A stretch of DNA of 64,000 nucleotides from Streptomyces sp. R21. Lineage in GTDB: Bacteria; Actinomycetota; Actinomycetes; Streptomycetales; Streptomycetaceae. Both the position numbers and the translations under genes were made by a program. The notes under the pieces were generated by a model. The model had not been told where the DNA came from. It saw only the letters and a list, made by a program, of their open reading frames with translations, and did not search any database. Positions 14,745 to 25,318 of the stretch are shown here, piece by piece (position 1 is the first letter of the stretch; each line of letters begins with the position of its first letter). The stretch is from positions 3,410,001 to 3,474,000 of the forward strand of contig NZ_CP163435.1 in NCBI RefSeq assembly GCF_041051975.1, in the 5' to 3' direction.

Positions 14745-15590
14745 TCACGGCATCGCCTTGCGGGCGGTCGCGAAGCGCGGCCTGTTGTTGAGGTCCGGGT
14801 GATCGGCCGCGTCGGCCCAGCCCCGCTCCTCGGTGAAGATCCACGGCACCTGCCCGCCCTGGGTGTCGGCGTGCTCGATGACGACGACACCTCCGGGGCG
14901 CAGCAGCCGGTGCGCGGTGCGCTCGATGCCGCGGATCAGGTCGAGCCCGTCCTCCCCTGAGAACAGGGCGAGTTGGGGGTCGTAGTCGCGGGCCTCGGGC
15001 TGGACGTACTCCCATTCGGTGAGCGGGATGTACGGCGGGTTGGAGATCACCAGGTCCACCTGGCCGTCGAGGTCCGGGAAGGCGTCCAGGGCGTCTCCCT
15101 GGCGCAGGTCGACCCGGGATCCCTCGACGTTCTTACGGGTCCACTGCAGCGCGTCCTCGGACAGCTCCACGGCGTGCACGCGGGAGCGCGGCACCTCCTG
15201 TGCGAGGGCGAGCGCGATGGCGCCGGAGCCCGTGCACAGGTCGACGATGAGCGGTTCGACGACGTCCATCGCGCGTACGGCGTCTATGGCCCAGCCGACG
15301 ACCGACTCGGTCTCGGGGCGGGGCACGAAGACGCCGGGTCCGACCTGGAGTTCCAGGTAGCGGAAGTAGGCGCGTCCGGTGATGTGCTGGAGCGGTTCGC
15401 GGGCCTCGCGGCGCGCGGTGACCTCCCAGTAGCGGGCGTCGAAGTCGGTGTCCTTGACGGTGTGCAGCTCGCCCCGCTTCACGCCGTGCACGAAGGCGGC
15501 GAGCTCCTCCGCGTCGTTGCGCGGCGAGGGCACGCCGGCGTCGGCCAGCCGCTGGGTGGCCTGGGCCACTTCCGCGAGCAGCAGGTTCAC
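14745..15590 (-). CDS. prmC: Release factor glutamine methyltransferase
   Basis: 281 residues. Methylates the GGQ glutamine of release factors with SAM as donor. The NPPY catalytic motif is in VISNPPYIPLTEWEY; the SAM-binding motif is DLCTGSGAIALALA; the N-terminal helical domain precedes them. It lies 36 bp after prfA, its substrate, as is usual. Confidence 0.96.
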   Translation of the reverse strand: MNLLLAEVAQATQRLADAGVPSPRNDAEELAAFVHGVKRGELHTVKDTDFDARYWEVTARREAREPLQHITGRAYFRYLELQVGPGVFVPRPETESVVGWAIDAVRAMDVVEPLIVDLCTGSGAIALALAQEVPRSRVHAVELSEDALQWTRKNVEGSRVDLRQGDALDAFPDLDGQVDLVISNPPYIPLTEWEYVQPEARDYDPQLALFSGEDGLDLIRGIERTAHRLLRPGGVVVIEHADTQGGQVPWIFTEERGWADAADHPDLNNRPRFATARKAMP

Positions 15591-15626
15591 GCTGGTCCTC
15601 CGGGGCTGAGCTGTTGTCGTGAGCGG

Positions 15627-16715
15627 TTATGCGGCGGCGAGCTTCGCGGCCGAGTCCGCGTCGACGCAGGCCTGGATCACGGCGTCGAGGTCACCGTCGA
15701 GCACCTGGTCCAAGTTGTACGCCTTGAAGCCGACGCGGTGGTCCGAGATGCGATTCTCCGGGAAGTTGTACGTACGGATCTTCTCGGAGCGGTCGACGGT
15801 GCGGACCTGGCTGCGGCGGGCGTCCGCGGCCTCCCGCTCCGCTTCCTCCTGCGCCGCCGCGAGGAGCCTGGAGCGCAGGATACGCATCGCCTGCTCCTTG
15901 TTCTGCAGCTGGCTCTTCTCGTTCTGGCAGGAGGCGACGACTCCGGTGGGAATGTGCGTGATGCGCACCGCGGAGTCGGTGGTGTTGACGGACTGGCCGC
16001 CGGGTCCCGAGGAGCGGTAGACGTCGATGCGGAGGTCGTTCGCGTGGATCTCGACGTCGACCTCCTCGGCCTCGGGGGTGACGAGGACACCGGCCGCGGA
16101 GGTGTGGATACGGCCCTGCGACTCGGTCGAGGGCACGCGCTGCACGCGGTGCACGCCGCCCTCGTACTTCATCCGCGCCCAGACGCCCTGGCCGGGCTCG
16201 GTGGCGCCGTTGCCGCCCTTGGTCTTCACGGCGACCTGGACGTCCTTGTAGCCGCCGAGCTCGGACTCGGTGGAGTCGATGATCTCGGTCTTCCAGCCGA
16301 CGCGCTCGGCGTAGCGCAGGTACATGCGCAGCAGGTCGCCGGCGAACAGGGCCGACTCGTCGCCGCCCGCGCCCGCCTTGATCTCCAGGATCACGTCCTT
16401 GTCGTCGCTGGGGTCGCGCGGGACCAGGAGCAGGCGGAGCTTCTCGGTGAGCTCCTCGCGCTGCTTCTCCAGTTCCTTGACCTCGGCGGCGAAGTCGGGG
16501 TCGTCGGCGGCGAACTCCTTCGCCGTCTCGATGTCGTCCCCGGTGCGCTTCCAGGAGCGGTACGTCGACACGATCGGGGTCAGCTCGGCGTAGCGCTTGT
16601 TGAGCTTGCGCGCGTTGGCCTGGTCGGCGTGGACCGACGGGTCAGCGAGCTTCTTCTCCAGGTCGGCGTGCTCGCCGATGAGTTCCTCGACCGCCTCGAA
16701 CATCTCCGGCTCCAA
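15627..16715 (-). CDS. prfA: Peptide chain release factor 1
   Basis: 362 residues from the ATG at 16713-16715 ([12 protein letters not shown]); a second ATG four codons later is an alternative. Recognises UAA and UAG and triggers peptidyl-tRNA hydrolysis. The GGQ motif lies in [16 protein letters not shown]. First gene of the prfA-prmC-tsaC-phosphatase run, 127 bp after rpmE. Confidence 0.97.
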   Translation of the reverse strand: MEPEMFEAVEELIGEHADLEKKLADPSVHADQANARKLNKRYAELTPIVSTYRSWKRTGDDIETAKEFAADDPDFAAEVKELEKQREELTEKLRLLLVPRDPSDDKDVILEIKAGAGGDESALFAGDLLRMYLRYAERVGWKTEIIDSTESELGGYKDVQVAVKTKGGNGATEPGQGVWARMKYEGGVHRVQRVPSTESQGRIHTSAAGVLVTPEAEEVDVEIHANDLRIDVYRSSGPGGQSVNTTDSAVRITHIPTGVVASCQNEKSQLQNKEQAMRILRSRLLAAAQEEAEREAADARRSQVRTVDRSEKIRTYNFPENRISDHRVGFKAYNLDQVLDGDLDAVIQACVDADSAAKLAAA

Positions 16716-16842
16716 TGGGCTGTCCCCGGCGCCTGCGCGGGCCTGAGGACGTAGGTACTACAACGATGAGAGGGCTGCACCGCAAAGCGCCGGTCCCGGC
16801 GCCCCCGTGCCGGGGACGCCGAAGACCGGCGCTGTGGGCTCG

Positions 16843-17064
16843 CTACTTGTTGGCAGCGGCAGCCTTGCCGAAGCGGGCCTCGAAGCGGGCCACACGGCCA
16901 CCGGTGTCGAGGATCTTCTGCTTGCCCGTGTAGAACGGGTGGCACTCGGAGCAGACCTCGGCGCGGATGGTGCCGCTCGTGATCGTGCTACGGGTGGTGA
17001 ACGACGCGCCACAGGTGCAGCTGACCTGGGTCTCGACGTACTCGGGGTGGATCTCGCGCTTCAA
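16843..17064 (-). CDS. rpmE: 50S ribosomal protein L31, zinc-binding type
   Basis: 73 residues. The zinc ligands are present as CTC near residues 17-19 and CSEC near 38-41, making this the zinc-containing (C+) paralogue. In Streptomyces such L31 proteins can act as a zinc store and are replaced by a zinc-free paralogue under Zur control when zinc is low. The paralogue is not in this window. Confidence 0.97.
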   Translation of the reverse strand: MKREIHPEYVETQVSCTCGASFTTRSTITSGTIRAEVCSECHPFYTGKQKILDTGGRVARFEARFGKAAAANK

Positions 17065-17229
17065 GGTGTCTCCTAGTTTCGGGAGGGCGCCGGGTCGCTG
17101 CCGCGGATTGCGGAGGCGTGAACCGGAGCCGACGTACCAGTCTGCCAGGACTGGGTGCCATCCCCCAAAACGGGGACCTGGGGTCCGTTATTCCCCGCGG
17201 GCCGGTGGGGGCTGATCGCGCAGTTCCCC

Positions 17230-17246
17230 GCGCCCCTATGGGGCGC
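17230..17246. terminator. GC-rich hairpin over the LCP gene stop codon
   Basis: A perfect 7-bp stem with a 3-nt loop (GCGCCCC TAT GGGGCGC) contains the TAG of the LCP gene. It is preceded by the Streptomyces dispersed-repeat wording CGCGCAGTTCCCCGCGCCCC. Probably a terminator. The hairpin type recurs widely in Streptomyces genomes. Confidence 0.6.
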
Positions 17247-18378
17247 TGCTGACCACGCCCTTCGCGTCGCCTGTGGCCGTGCCCTTCGTCGCCGCCGCCG
17301 GGATCGTCTCGTCGTTCTTCAGGGCGTCCCAGACCAGCTGCGCCTTGGCCTTCTGGACGATCACGCGGTTGGGGTCCGCGGGGTCGTACTGGACCGGCAT
17401 CGTCACCATGTGCATCTTCGACGAGCCGATGCTCTTGAGGCCGCCTGCGAAGGACGCCAGCTCCTTGACGGAGCCGAGGTCGGAGTCGGTGGTGACGGCC
17501 TGGGTGGCGGTGTCGGCGAGGTTCCACAGCTTCTTCGGGCTGGTCAGTACGCCGACGTCCTTGACCTGGTTGACCAGGGCCTTGATGAACGCCTGCTGGA
17601 GCTGGATACGGCCGAGGTCGGAGCCGTCGCCGACGCCGTGCCGGGTGCGGACCAGGCCGAGCGCCTGCTTGCCGCTCAGCGTGTGCGTGCCGGCCTTCAG
17701 GTTCAGATGGCTGTCGGAGTCCTTGATGTCCTTGGTCGTGGTGATCGGGACACCGCCGAGCTCGTCGATGAGCTTCTGGAAGCCGGTGAAGTCGACCTCG
17801 ATGTAGTGGTCCATGCGGATGTCGGTCATGGACTCGACGGTCTTCACCGCACAGGCCGCGCCACCGGTGGAGTACGCGGAGTTGAACATGACGCCCGACG
17901 CGGCATCGTGCGTGACGCCCTTGGTGTCGGTGCAGGCGGGGCGCTCGACGAGGGTGTCGCGGGGTATGGAGACCACGCTGGCCTTCTTGTGGCCCTCGTA
18001 GACGTGCACGATCATCGCCGTGTCCGAGCGGGCGCTGCCGTCGTCGGTGCCGCCGCCCAGCTTCTTGTTGCCGCCGGAGCGGGTGTCGGAGCCGAGCACG
18101 AGGATGTCCTCGGAGCCGTTGTCGACGTCCAGGGGCCGGTCGGTGCCGAGGGCCTGGTTGATGTCGACGCTCTTGATGTTGCCGTTGAGCTTGAAGTACA
18201 GGTACCCGACTCCGGTGCCGCCCAGCACCACGATGCCCGCGGCCGTCCATGCCGTGATGAGCAGGGCCTTTCGGCGCGTGCTGCGGGTCTTGCGGCGGCG
18301 GCCCCTGGCGCGGCGGCGCGGGGCGTTCGGGCCGGACTCCCCCGGTATGCCGGAGGCCGGCGTGCTCTCGTCGGGCAT
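17236..18378 (-). CDS. LytR-CpsA-Psr (LCP) family wall-polymer transferase
   Basis: 380 residues. LCP proteins transfer undecaprenyl-linked glycopolymers to peptidoglycan outside the membrane. A basic, Arg/Lys-rich cytoplasmic N-terminus (residues 20-37) precedes one membrane helix (about 38-60). The LCP domain follows, with the polyprenyl-phosphate-binding residues in LVLGSDTRSGG, IPRDTLVERP and VRTRHGVGDGSDLGRIQLQQ. The neighbouring MraY/WecA-type transferase gene 5 kb away would supply such a lipid-linked substrate; that functional link is inference. Confidence 0.93.
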   Translation of the reverse strand: MPDESTPASGIPGESGPNAPRRRARGRRRKTRSTRRKALLITAWTAAGIVVLGGTGVGYLYFKLNGNIKSVDINQALGTDRPLDVDNGSEDILVLGSDTRSGGNKKLGGGTDDGSARSDTAMIVHVYEGHKKASVVSIPRDTLVERPACTDTKGVTHDAASGVMFNSAYSTGGAACAVKTVESMTDIRMDHYIEVDFTGFQKLIDELGGVPITTTKDIKDSDSHLNLKAGTHTLSGKQALGLVRTRHGVGDGSDLGRIQLQQAFIKALVNQVKDVGVLTSPKKLWNLADTATQAVTTDSDLGSVKELASFAGGLKSIGSSKMHMVTMPVQYDPADPNRVIVQKAKAQLVWDALKNDETIPAAATKGTATGDAKGVVSSAP

Positions 18379-18590
18379 GCGCTCCTCAGTCCATCGGTGA
18401 AAGTCGGTTACCCCCTGTTTTCAGGGTCAAGCCCGGTCTGTCGTGACGTGGCGTACCGCTCCATGGTCACTCCGTACGGTCAGACGGGGAAACTCGGGAA
18501 AGGGTTGCACAACGCTCCGTGCCCACCGCGTGGGGCGATGGGCACAGAGCGTCACCAATATGAGCGGACAAACGCCGCTCACCTGCGATT

Positions 18591-20393
18591 TCAGCCGAAG
18601 ATGTCGTACTGGGCGAAGTCGGTGCCGACCGAGATCCTTGTGGCAAAGATCTCGCTGGTGGCCTTGCCGGTGCCCGGGTACAGGTAGAGCGTGCCGCCGG
18701 GCGTGCGGGCCAGGAAGTCGGCCTTGCCGTCGCCGGTCACGTCACCGGGGGCGTCGAAGGCGTTGTAGCCGCCCCAGCTACGCACCTTGATGCGGCTGGA
18801 GAAGGCCTCGGAGCCGGACTTGCCGGTGCCCTTGTACAGGTAGACCGAGGAGTCGCTCTTGCTGCGCGCGATCAGGTCGACCTTGCCGTCGCCGGTGAAG
18901 TCGCCATGGCCGCGCAGGGAGTTGTACTGGTTCCAGCCGGAGCGGACCTCGACGCGGGCGGCGAAGGTGCCGTTGCCCTTGCCCGGATAGATCCACAGGA
19001 CGCCGCCGGAGTCGACCGAGAGCAGGTCGGGCAGTGCGTCGCCGGTGACGTCACCGGGAGCGACGATCCTGGTGCGGGTCTTCCAGTTGTCGGCGATCTG
19101 CTTCGTGGCCCAGCTGCTGCTGGAGTTCACCCAGTGCATCCAGAACATGGCGCCGTCGGCGCTGCGCCGCACCACGAAGTCCTGGTAGCCGTCCCGGTTG
19201 AGGTCCGTCTGCAGGATGACGTTGACGCCGCTCCAGTCGCCCCACGACTCGCGCGCCGCGAACGACGTGCCCTTGGAGTCCTTCTCGAAGCCCTCCTGGT
19301 TGGAGGACTTGCGCACCCACAGGTCGGCCTTGTGGTCGCTGTAGCTGAGGTTCGTGTCATCGACGCGCGGGGAGGCGGCGCCGACGTAGGTGCTGACCTT
19401 CGAGAAGACGCTGTAGGCGCCCTCCTCGACGCAGTCCTTCACGCCCCAGGAGACGACGCCGACGATGCGGTTGTTGACGACGAGCGGACCGCCGGAGTCG
19501 CCGTTGCAGGCGGTGGTGGTGCCGGTGTCGCTGCCGGTCGCCGGGTTGCCCGCGCAGACCATGTGGCCCTTGATGAAGTCGGTGCCGTAGGCGCCGGCGC
19601 AGGTGCTGTCCGACTTGATGGGCAGGGTCGCCGTCTTCAGCGTCTCGGAGATGTCCTGGCTGGTGGAGCTGGTGCGCCCCCAGCCGTAGAGCTTGGCACT
19701 GGTGCCGGAGGCGTACGACGCGGTGTCGCCCGACGTCGTCATCCTGATCGGCGTGGCCGTGATGGGCGCGGGCAGCGTGAGGACCGCGATGTCGTTGTCG
19801 ATGGTCGTCGAGCTGTACGACGGGTGGTTCCACTGGCGCAGGACGCCGGAGACGGTGCCGCCGTGCAGGTCGCCGTCGTCCGAGGGAAGCTGCGAAGTGC
19901 CCGTCAGGATGGCGCCGTTGGCGTTCCAGTTGTAGCCCTTGACGCAGTGCGCGGCGGTGAGGATCTTCGTCGGCGAGACGACCGAACCGCCGCAGAAGAA
20001 GCCGATGTCGTCGCTCTCGCTGGTGGTGCCCTTGTCGTCGTAGTACCAGAGCTGGGCCATCCACGGGGCCGTGGCGATGGTCGTCTCGGTGCCGCCGATG
20101 ATCTTCGGGTCGACGCTCGAGGCGCTCGTACCGGCGCTCATCGACGACTTCTTCGTCGTCTCTCCAGCGGTGTCGTCACCGGCGACCGCGCCCACGACCC
20201 GCTTCTTGAGCTCGGCGAGCGTGGGCGTGGAGGTGCTGAGCTTGACGGTCGGCGTCGGCAGCGCGGTCGCGGCGTTCGCGGACGACATCAGCAGTGCGGT
20301 GGCGACGGCGGCGGCCAGACCGGCGGCCGCGACCGGTACGGCGATACGGATACGGCGTCTGTGTCGACCGCCCCCGGACATGGGTGTATCCAC
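18591..20393 (-). CDS. Secreted trypsin-like serine protease with FG-GAP/VCBS repeats
   Basis: 600 residues. A long signal peptide (residues about 10-42) and a propeptide-like segment precede the mature start IIGGTETTIATAPWMAQLWYY. S1A catalytic triad: His in LTAAHC, Asp in NDIAVLTL, Ser in GDSGGPL. After the protease domain (to about residue 330) come four FG-GAP/VCBS repeats with Asp-rich calcium-binding loops (for example LNRDGYQDFVVR, FTGDGKVDLIAR, VTGDGKADFLAR), which form a beta-propeller-like binding module. It is inserted between rho and the LCP gene. The target is unknown; bacterial substrate binding or surface retention by the propeller is likely. Confidence 0.93.
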   Translation of the reverse strand: MDTPMSGGGRHRRRIRIAVPVAAAGLAAAVATALLMSSANAATALPTPTVKLSTSTPTLAELKKRVVGAVAGDDTAGETTKKSSMSAGTSASSVDPKIIGGTETTIATAPWMAQLWYYDDKGTTSESDDIGFFCGGSVVSPTKILTAAHCVKGYNWNANGAILTGTSQLPSDDGDLHGGTVSGVLRQWNHPSYSSTTIDNDIAVLTLPAPITATPIRMTTSGDTASYASGTSAKLYGWGRTSSTSQDISETLKTATLPIKSDSTCAGAYGTDFIKGHMVCAGNPATGSDTGTTTACNGDSGGPLVVNNRIVGVVSWGVKDCVEEGAYSVFSKVSTYVGAASPRVDDTNLSYSDHKADLWVRKSSNQEGFEKDSKGTSFAARESWGDWSGVNVILQTDLNRDGYQDFVVRRSADGAMFWMHWVNSSSSWATKQIADNWKTRTRIVAPGDVTGDALPDLLSVDSGGVLWIYPGKGNGTFAARVEVRSGWNQYNSLRGHGDFTGDGKVDLIARSKSDSSVYLYKGTGKSGSEAFSSRIKVRSWGGYNAFDAPGDVTGDGKADFLARTPGGTLYLYPGTGKATSEIFATRISVGTDFAQYDIFG

Positions 20394-20459
20394 GGAAGTC
20401 CCCCCTCAGAGACTGCAGTTCGAAGGGCGCGATCGTACACCCGTCCCGGGATGCACAAA

Positions 20460-20500
20460 GGGCCGCCTCCGTCACGTGAGACACGCGACGGAGGCGGCCC
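20460..20500 (-). terminator. Intrinsic terminator of rho
   Basis: A perfect 14-bp stem (20460-20473 with 20487-20500) and a 13-nt loop, flanked by AAA on one side and TTT on the other, lies 21 bp after the rho stop codon. The symmetric A/T flanks allow termination in both directions. The strong stem would also isolate the downstream protease gene. Confidence 0.9.
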
Positions 20501-20520
20501 TTTCAAGGCTGCCGTTGACG

Positions 20521-22584
20521 TCAGTCGTTGCCGTTGCCCGGCGACGGCGTCGTCTTCTGGATCTGCAGCAGGAACTCGCCGTTCGACTTCGTCTGCTTCA
20601 TCTTGTCGAGAAGCAGCTCGATCGCCTGCTGCTGGTCGAGCGCGTGCAGCACACGGCGCAGCTTCCAGGTGACGGCGAGCTCGTCGGCACCGAGCAGGAT
20701 CTCTTCCTTACGGGTGCCGGACGCGTCGACGTCCACCGCCGGGAAGATGCGCTTGTCGGCGAGCTTCCGGTCGAGCTTGAGCTCGGCGTTGCCGGTGCCC
20801 TTGAACTCCTCGAAGATGACCTCGTCCATGCGCGAGCCGGTGTCGACCAGCGCGGTGGCCAGGATCGTCAGCGAGCCGCCGTCCTCGATGTTGCGCGCGG
20901 CACCGAAGAAGCGCTTCGGCGGGTAGAGCGCGGTCGAGTCGACACCACCGGACAGGATGCGGCCGGAGGCCGGGGCGGCGAGGTTGTACGCACGGCCCAG
21001 ACGTGTGATCGAGTCGAGCAGTACGACGACGTCGTGGCCCAGCTCCACCAGACGCTTGGCACGCTCGATGGCGAGCTCGGCGACCGTGGTGTGGTCCTCG
21101 GCGGGGCGGTCGAAGGTCGAGGAGATGACCTCGCCCTTCACCGACCGCTGCATGTCGGTGACCTCTTCCGGACGCTCGTCGACCAGGACGACCATCAGGT
21201 GGCACTCGGGGTTGTTGTGCGTGATCGCGTTGGCGATGGCCTGCATGATCATGGTCTTGCCGGTCTTCGGCGGGGCCACGATCAGACCGCGCTGGCCCTT
21301 GCCGATGGGCGCGACGAGGTCGATGATGCGGGTCGTCAGCACGCCCGGGTCGGTCTCCAGACGGAGCCGGTCCTGCGGGTAAAGGGGCGTCAGCTTGTTG
21401 AACTCCGGCCGCCCGCGCCCGGATTCGGCCGCCATGCCGTTCGCGGAGTCGAGGCGGACCAGCGCGTTGAACTTCTCGCGGCGCTCGCCGTCCTTGGGCT
21501 GACGGACGGCACCGGTGACGTGGTCACCCTTGCGCAGACCGTTCTTGCGGACCTGGGCGAGGGAGACGTACACGTCGTTCGGACCCGGGAGGTAGCCCGA
21601 GGTACGGATGAACGCGTAGTTGTCGAGGATGTCGAGGATGCCCGCGACGGGGATCAGCACGTCGTCGTCGTTGACCTGCGGCTCGGCGATCTCGTCGCGG
21701 CCACGGCCGGTGCGGCCACGGCGGTCCCGGTAGCGGCCGCGACGGCCACGGCGTCCGCCGTCGAAGTCGTCGTCGTCCTGCGGTCCGTTGTCGCGCTGAC
21801 GGTCCTGTCGGTCCTGCCGACCGCTGCCCTGCTGCTGGCGGTCCTGACGGTCCTGCCGCTCGGGACGGTCCTGGCGCTGCTGCTGGCCGCCGGTCTGGCC
21901 GCCCTGCTGCTGCTCGTCACCCTTGCTCCGGCGGTCGCGGTCACGTCCACCGCGGTCACGGTCCCGGTCGCGGCGGCCCTGACGGCCCTGGCGGCCCTCG
22001 GCGCCGTCACCGGCGTCGGACCTGGCCTCGGCGGCCGGGGTCTCGGCCTTCGGCTCGCTCTTCGCCTCGGCAACGACCGTCTCCGGGCTGCCGGCGTCGG
22101 CGGTGGCCCTGCGACGGCGGCGCTCGACGGGCGCATCCTCTCCCCCACGCTCGGCCTCGCTCGCGCGGGAGGGGCCCCCAGCGGGCTGGCCGGGAATCTC
22201 GATCTGCTGCTGCGCCACGGCCTTCTCGGCGGGCTGCTCGGCCTTCTTCGCGGCCGCGACGGCGTCGTCGCCCGTACGCGCCTTGGAGGTGGCCCGGCGC
22301 TTCGGCTTGGTCTCGGCGGCGTCGGCGCTCTTCGCCGTCGCACCGCCTCCGGCCTGCGCCTCCTTGATGACCTCGATCAACTGGCTCTTGCGCATACGCG
22401 CGGTGCCCCTGATACCGAGGCCGGACGCGACCTGCTGAAGCTCGGCCAGCACCATGCCCTCAAGGCCGGTACCGCGGCGCCGCCGGGAGCCGGCACCGGA
22501 GGCAGGCGCGGCAGAGGCGTCCGTGGCGGGCGCGGCTGCGGTCTCCTCGACACGCGCGCCCATCAGATCGGTGGTGTCGCTCAC
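20521..22584 (-). CDS. rho: Transcription termination factor Rho
   Basis: 687 residues, GTG start at 22582-22584. A hexameric RNA helicase. After a short leader and Rho-N helical domain (about residues 40-80), a disordered Arg/Asp/Gln-rich insertion of about 190 residues ([19 protein letters not shown] and similar) separates it from the cold-shock RNA-binding domain ([20 protein letters not shown]). Walker A is APPKTGKTM; the Q- and R-loops follow. The large basic insertion is typical of actinobacterial Rho and alters RNA loading. The start overlaps an upstream reading frame by 4 bp (GTGA). Confidence 0.98.
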   Translation of the reverse strand: MSDTTDLMGARVEETAAAPATDASAAPASGAGSRRRRGTGLEGMVLAELQQVASGLGIRGTARMRKSQLIEVIKEAQAGGGATAKSADAAETKPKRRATSKARTGDDAVAAAKKAEQPAEKAVAQQQIEIPGQPAGGPSRASEAERGGEDAPVERRRRRATADAGSPETVVAEAKSEPKAETPAAEARSDAGDGAEGRQGRQGRRDRDRDRGGRDRDRRSKGDEQQQGGQTGGQQQRQDRPERQDRQDRQQQGSGRQDRQDRQRDNGPQDDDDFDGGRRGRRGRYRDRRGRTGRGRDEIAEPQVNDDDVLIPVAGILDILDNYAFIRTSGYLPGPNDVYVSLAQVRKNGLRKGDHVTGAVRQPKDGERREKFNALVRLDSANGMAAESGRGRPEFNKLTPLYPQDRLRLETDPGVLTTRIIDLVAPIGKGQRGLIVAPPKTGKTMIMQAIANAITHNNPECHLMVVLVDERPEEVTDMQRSVKGEVISSTFDRPAEDHTTVAELAIERAKRLVELGHDVVVLLDSITRLGRAYNLAAPASGRILSGGVDSTALYPPKRFFGAARNIEDGGSLTILATALVDTGSRMDEVIFEEFKGTGNAELKLDRKLADKRIFPAVDVDASGTRKEEILLGADELAVTWKLRRVLHALDQQQAIELLLDKMKQTKSNGEFLLQIQKTTPSPGNGND

Positions 22585-22892
22585 GAAGGGTCCTTCCCTG
22601 GAGCGGACGTCGGCCTGTCTGGCTCGGCGACCGGTTGTGCTGTCCGGCTTTGGTCCTTGCTGTGTGGACCGTGCCGGGGCGGTGGTCCGCCTAAGCGGCG
22701 GAAGACATATCTGGTGATGACGATTCCCGGAGCCGTGGCACTGAGGTTCTGTGTCATCGGCTCGGTCTCGCCGGTTTCCGGAGCGTGCTCAGCACTGCTC
22801 AGCGCGTAGCACCCCAATGCATGGCACAAAGCAGTTTGGGGGGCTCCCGGAAGAATGGTTGTCCCGGACGGGGACGTGAAGCACCTCGCCAT
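22581..22892 (-). CDS. Putative leader reading frame overlapping the rho start
   Basis: A frame of up to 103 codons (ATG at 22892; a second ATG at 22757 gives 58 codons) ends in a TGA that overlaps the rho GTG (GTGA). The same arrangement marks coupled genes elsewhere in this window. No recognised domain and no strong ribosome-binding site was seen, so it may be chance or a true leader that couples rho translation to its own control. The whole rho leader (22585-22975, about 390 bp) is unusually long, as expected for a gene that is autoregulated by termination in other bacteria. Confidence 0.3.
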   Translation of the reverse strand: MARCFTSPSGTTILPGAPQTALCHALGCYALSSAEHAPETGETEPMTQNLSATAPGIVITRYVFRRLGGPPPRHGPHSKDQSRTAQPVAEPDRPTSAPGKDPS

Positions 22893-22975
22893 GGTGGGGT
22901 CGGGTGCAGACTTGAGGTTAACACTACCGGATCCAACAAACATTCCCCCTCTCCAAATCCGGCAACCGTGCGTGG

Positions 22976-23905
22976 TCAGTCCAGCCCTGACGGGGCCAGT
23001 GGCAGAACGCTCGCGCCCGTCGCATCGAGGCCCAGGCGGTTGGCCGCCCAGCCCTCGCCCGCGAGGCGGGCGACCTTGTCGGCCGAGGCCTCGTCGGCCA
23101 GTGCGAGGACCGTGGGGCCCGCGCCGGAGATCACCGCGGGGATGCCGTCGGCGCGCAACCGCTCCACCAGTGCCGTGCTCTCCGGCATGGCCGGGGCGCG
23201 GTACTCCTGGTGCAGCCGGTCCTCGGTGGCGGGCAGCAGCAGCTCGGGGCGCCTGGTCAGGGCCTCGACGAGCAGGGCCGCGCGGCCCGCGTTGGTGGCG
23301 GCGTCGACGTGCGGGACGGTGCGCGGGAGCAGGCCGCGGGCGGTCTCGGTGAGCACCGGCTTCCCCGGTACGAAAACCACCGGAACGATGGAATCCGACG
23401 GCTCCATCCTGATCGCCCGCGCGGCGCCGGCCTCCATCCAGGAGAGCGTGAACCCGCCGAGCAGACACGCCGCGACGTTGTCGGGGTGTCCCTCGATCTC
23501 GGTGGCGAGCTCGAGGAGCGCGGTGTCGTCGAGCTTGGTGTCGCCACCTATCGTGACGGCGCGTGCGGCGACGATGCCGGCGCAGATGGCCGCCGACGAG
23601 GAGCCGAGGCCGCGGCCGTGCGGGATGCGGTTGGCGCAGACGATCTCGAGGCCGCGCGGCTGTCCGCCCAGCAGGTCGAAGGCGGTGCGCAGGGAGCGTA
23701 CGAGCAGGTGGCTCTCGTCGCGCGGGAGCGTCTCGCTGCCCTCACCTGCGATGTCGATGTGCAGCCCGGAGTCGGCCACCCGGACGACCACGTCGTCGTA
23801 CAGCCCCAGTGACAGGCCGAAGGCGTCGAAGCCGGGCCCGAGGTTGGCGCTGGTGGCGGGGACGCGCACCCGGACGGCGGCGGCACGGAAAGCGGGACCG
23901 GCCAT
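22976..23905 (-). CDS. thrB: Homoserine kinase
   Basis: 309 residues from the ATG at 23903-23905 (MAGPAFRAAAVRVRVPATSANLGPG). A GHMP kinase that phosphorylates homoserine before threonine synthase. Phosphate loop: IPHGRGLGSSSAAICAG; N-terminal motif PATSANLGPGFD; C-terminal ISGAGPTVLAL. It lies 348 bp after thrC, so it may have its own promoter. Confidence 0.96.
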   Translation of the reverse strand: MAGPAFRAAAVRVRVPATSANLGPGFDAFGLSLGLYDDVVVRVADSGLHIDIAGEGSETLPRDESHLLVRSLRTAFDLLGGQPRGLEIVCANRIPHGRGLGSSSAAICAGIVAARAVTIGGDTKLDDTALLELATEIEGHPDNVAACLLGGFTLSWMEAGAARAIRMEPSDSIVPVVFVPGKPVLTETARGLLPRTVPHVDAATNAGRAALLVEALTRRPELLLPATEDRLHQEYRAPAMPESTALVERLRADGIPAVISGAGPTVLALADEASADKVARLAGEGWAANRLGLDATGASVLPLAPSGLD

Positions 23906-24253
23906 CGCTCGATGACTCTCCTTGAGCTGCGAGATGTTCGAAGTCGAGGTCTTCTTCGACGAATGTCTTTGAAAACCGAACTTCGGACTGAACTTCTCTG
24001 AGGACTGAAATGAGGACTGAAAGATGACTGAGAACTGCGAGACGTACGACGAGACCCGGAGGCCGCAACTACGGCGGCACCGCGGCATATGCGGCGGGCG
24101 GGTTCAGTACAGCCTATCGAAGGAAGGTTCTGTGGCGACATAGGGCGCACAGGAGGCGCACGATGCGTGTCGTAAGCCCCCTGTGCACCCCCTGCTCAGG
24201 GTCCGCACGGTGTCTGCCCGCGCGGCGTCCGTCTGCGTATGTCTGCCGCGCGC
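23906..24253. other. Gene-free region between thrC and thrB
   Basis: 348 bp. The part next to thrB (about 23915-24045) is AT-rich for this genome and contains repeated words such as GAGGACTGAA near 24000 and 24010 and an interrupted TTCGAAG/CTTCTTCGACGAA palindrome near 23937-23964. It probably carries a thrB promoter or control site. No conserved leader was identified. Confidence 0.35.
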
Positions 24254-25312
24254 CTACGCGAGGCCGAGGCTCCGGGCGGCCGTGACCGCGTCCACTGGAA
24301 CGGTAACGGGCTGCGGGGCGCCCGCGACGGCCCAGTCGGGATCCTTGAGCCCGTTTCCAGTGACCGTGCAGACGATCCTCTGCCCGGGGTCGACCTTGCC
24401 CTGCTCGGCGGCCTTCAGCAGGCCGGCCACGGACGCGGCGGAGGCGGGCTCGACGAAGACGCCCTCCTGCGCCGCCAACAGGCGGTAGGCGCGCAGGATC
24501 TCACGGTCCGTCACCTCGTCGATGAAGCCGCCCGACTCGTCGCGCGCGTCCAGCGCGTACTGCCACGAGGCCGGGTTGCCGATGCGGATCGCGGTGGCGA
24601 TGGTCGACGGGTCCTTGACGATCTCGCCGCGCACGATGGGCGCGGAGCCGGAGGCCTGGAAGCCCCACATGCGCGGCGTCTTCGCGGCGATGCCGTCGGC
24701 GGCGTACTCCTTGTACCCCTTCCAGTACGCGGTGATGTTGCCCGCGTTGCCGACCGGGAGGACATGGATGTCGGGCGCGTCGCCGAGCATGTCGACGATC
24801 TCGAAGGCGGCGGTCTTCTGGCCCTCGATGCGCACCGGGTTGACCGAATTGACCAGCGCCACCGGGTAGTTGTCCGAGAGCTGGCGCGCGAGCGTCAGAC
24901 AGTCGTCGAAGTTTCCGTCGACCTGGAGGATCTTCGCGCCGTGGATGAGCGCCTGGCCCATCTTGCCCAGCGCGATCTTGCCCTGCGGGACGAGAACGGC
25001 GGACACCATTCCGGCCCGTACGGCGTAGGCGGCCGCGGAGGCGGACGTGTTGCCGGTGGAGGCGCAGATGACGGCCTTCGCGCCCTCCTCCTTCGCCCGC
25101 GTGATGGCCATGGTCATGCCGCGGTCCTTGAAGGACCCGGTGGGGTTGGCACCCTCCACCTTGAGGTGGACCTCGCAGCCCGTGCGCTCGGAGAGCACCT
25201 GCGCGGGCACGAGCGGCGTGCCGCCCTCACGGAGCGTCACGACCTGTGTGCTGTCGGAGACGGGCAGCCGGTCCCGGTACTCCTCGATGATTCCGCGCCA
25301 TTGGTGGGTCAT
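24254..25312 (-). CDS. thrC: Threonine synthase
   Basis: 352 residues. PLP enzyme converting O-phosphohomoserine to threonine. The PLP lysine is in [14 protein letters not shown]; the phosphate-binding loop is GNAGN within [13 protein letters not shown]; the SAT...GN type segment is [15 protein letters not shown]. Short type-2 (about 350-residue) form. It starts 6 nt after the hom stop, so the pair is co-translated. Confidence 0.97.
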   Translation of the reverse strand: MTHQWRGIIEEYRDRLPVSDSTQVVTLREGGTPLVPAQVLSERTGCEVHLKVEGANPTGSFKDRGMTMAITRAKEEGAKAVICASTGNTSASAAAYAVRAGMVSAVLVPQGKIALGKMGQALIHGAKILQVDGNFDDCLTLARQLSDNYPVALVNSVNPVRIEGQKTAAFEIVDMLGDAPDIHVLPVGNAGNITAYWKGYKEYAADGIAAKTPRMWGFQASGSAPIVRGEIVKDPSTIATAIRIGNPASWQYALDARDESGGFIDEVTDREILRAYRLLAAQEGVFVEPASAASVAGLLKAAEQGKVDPGQRIVCTVTGNGLKDPDWAVAGAPQPVTVPVDAVTAARSLGLA

Positions 25313-25318
25313 TGCTGG

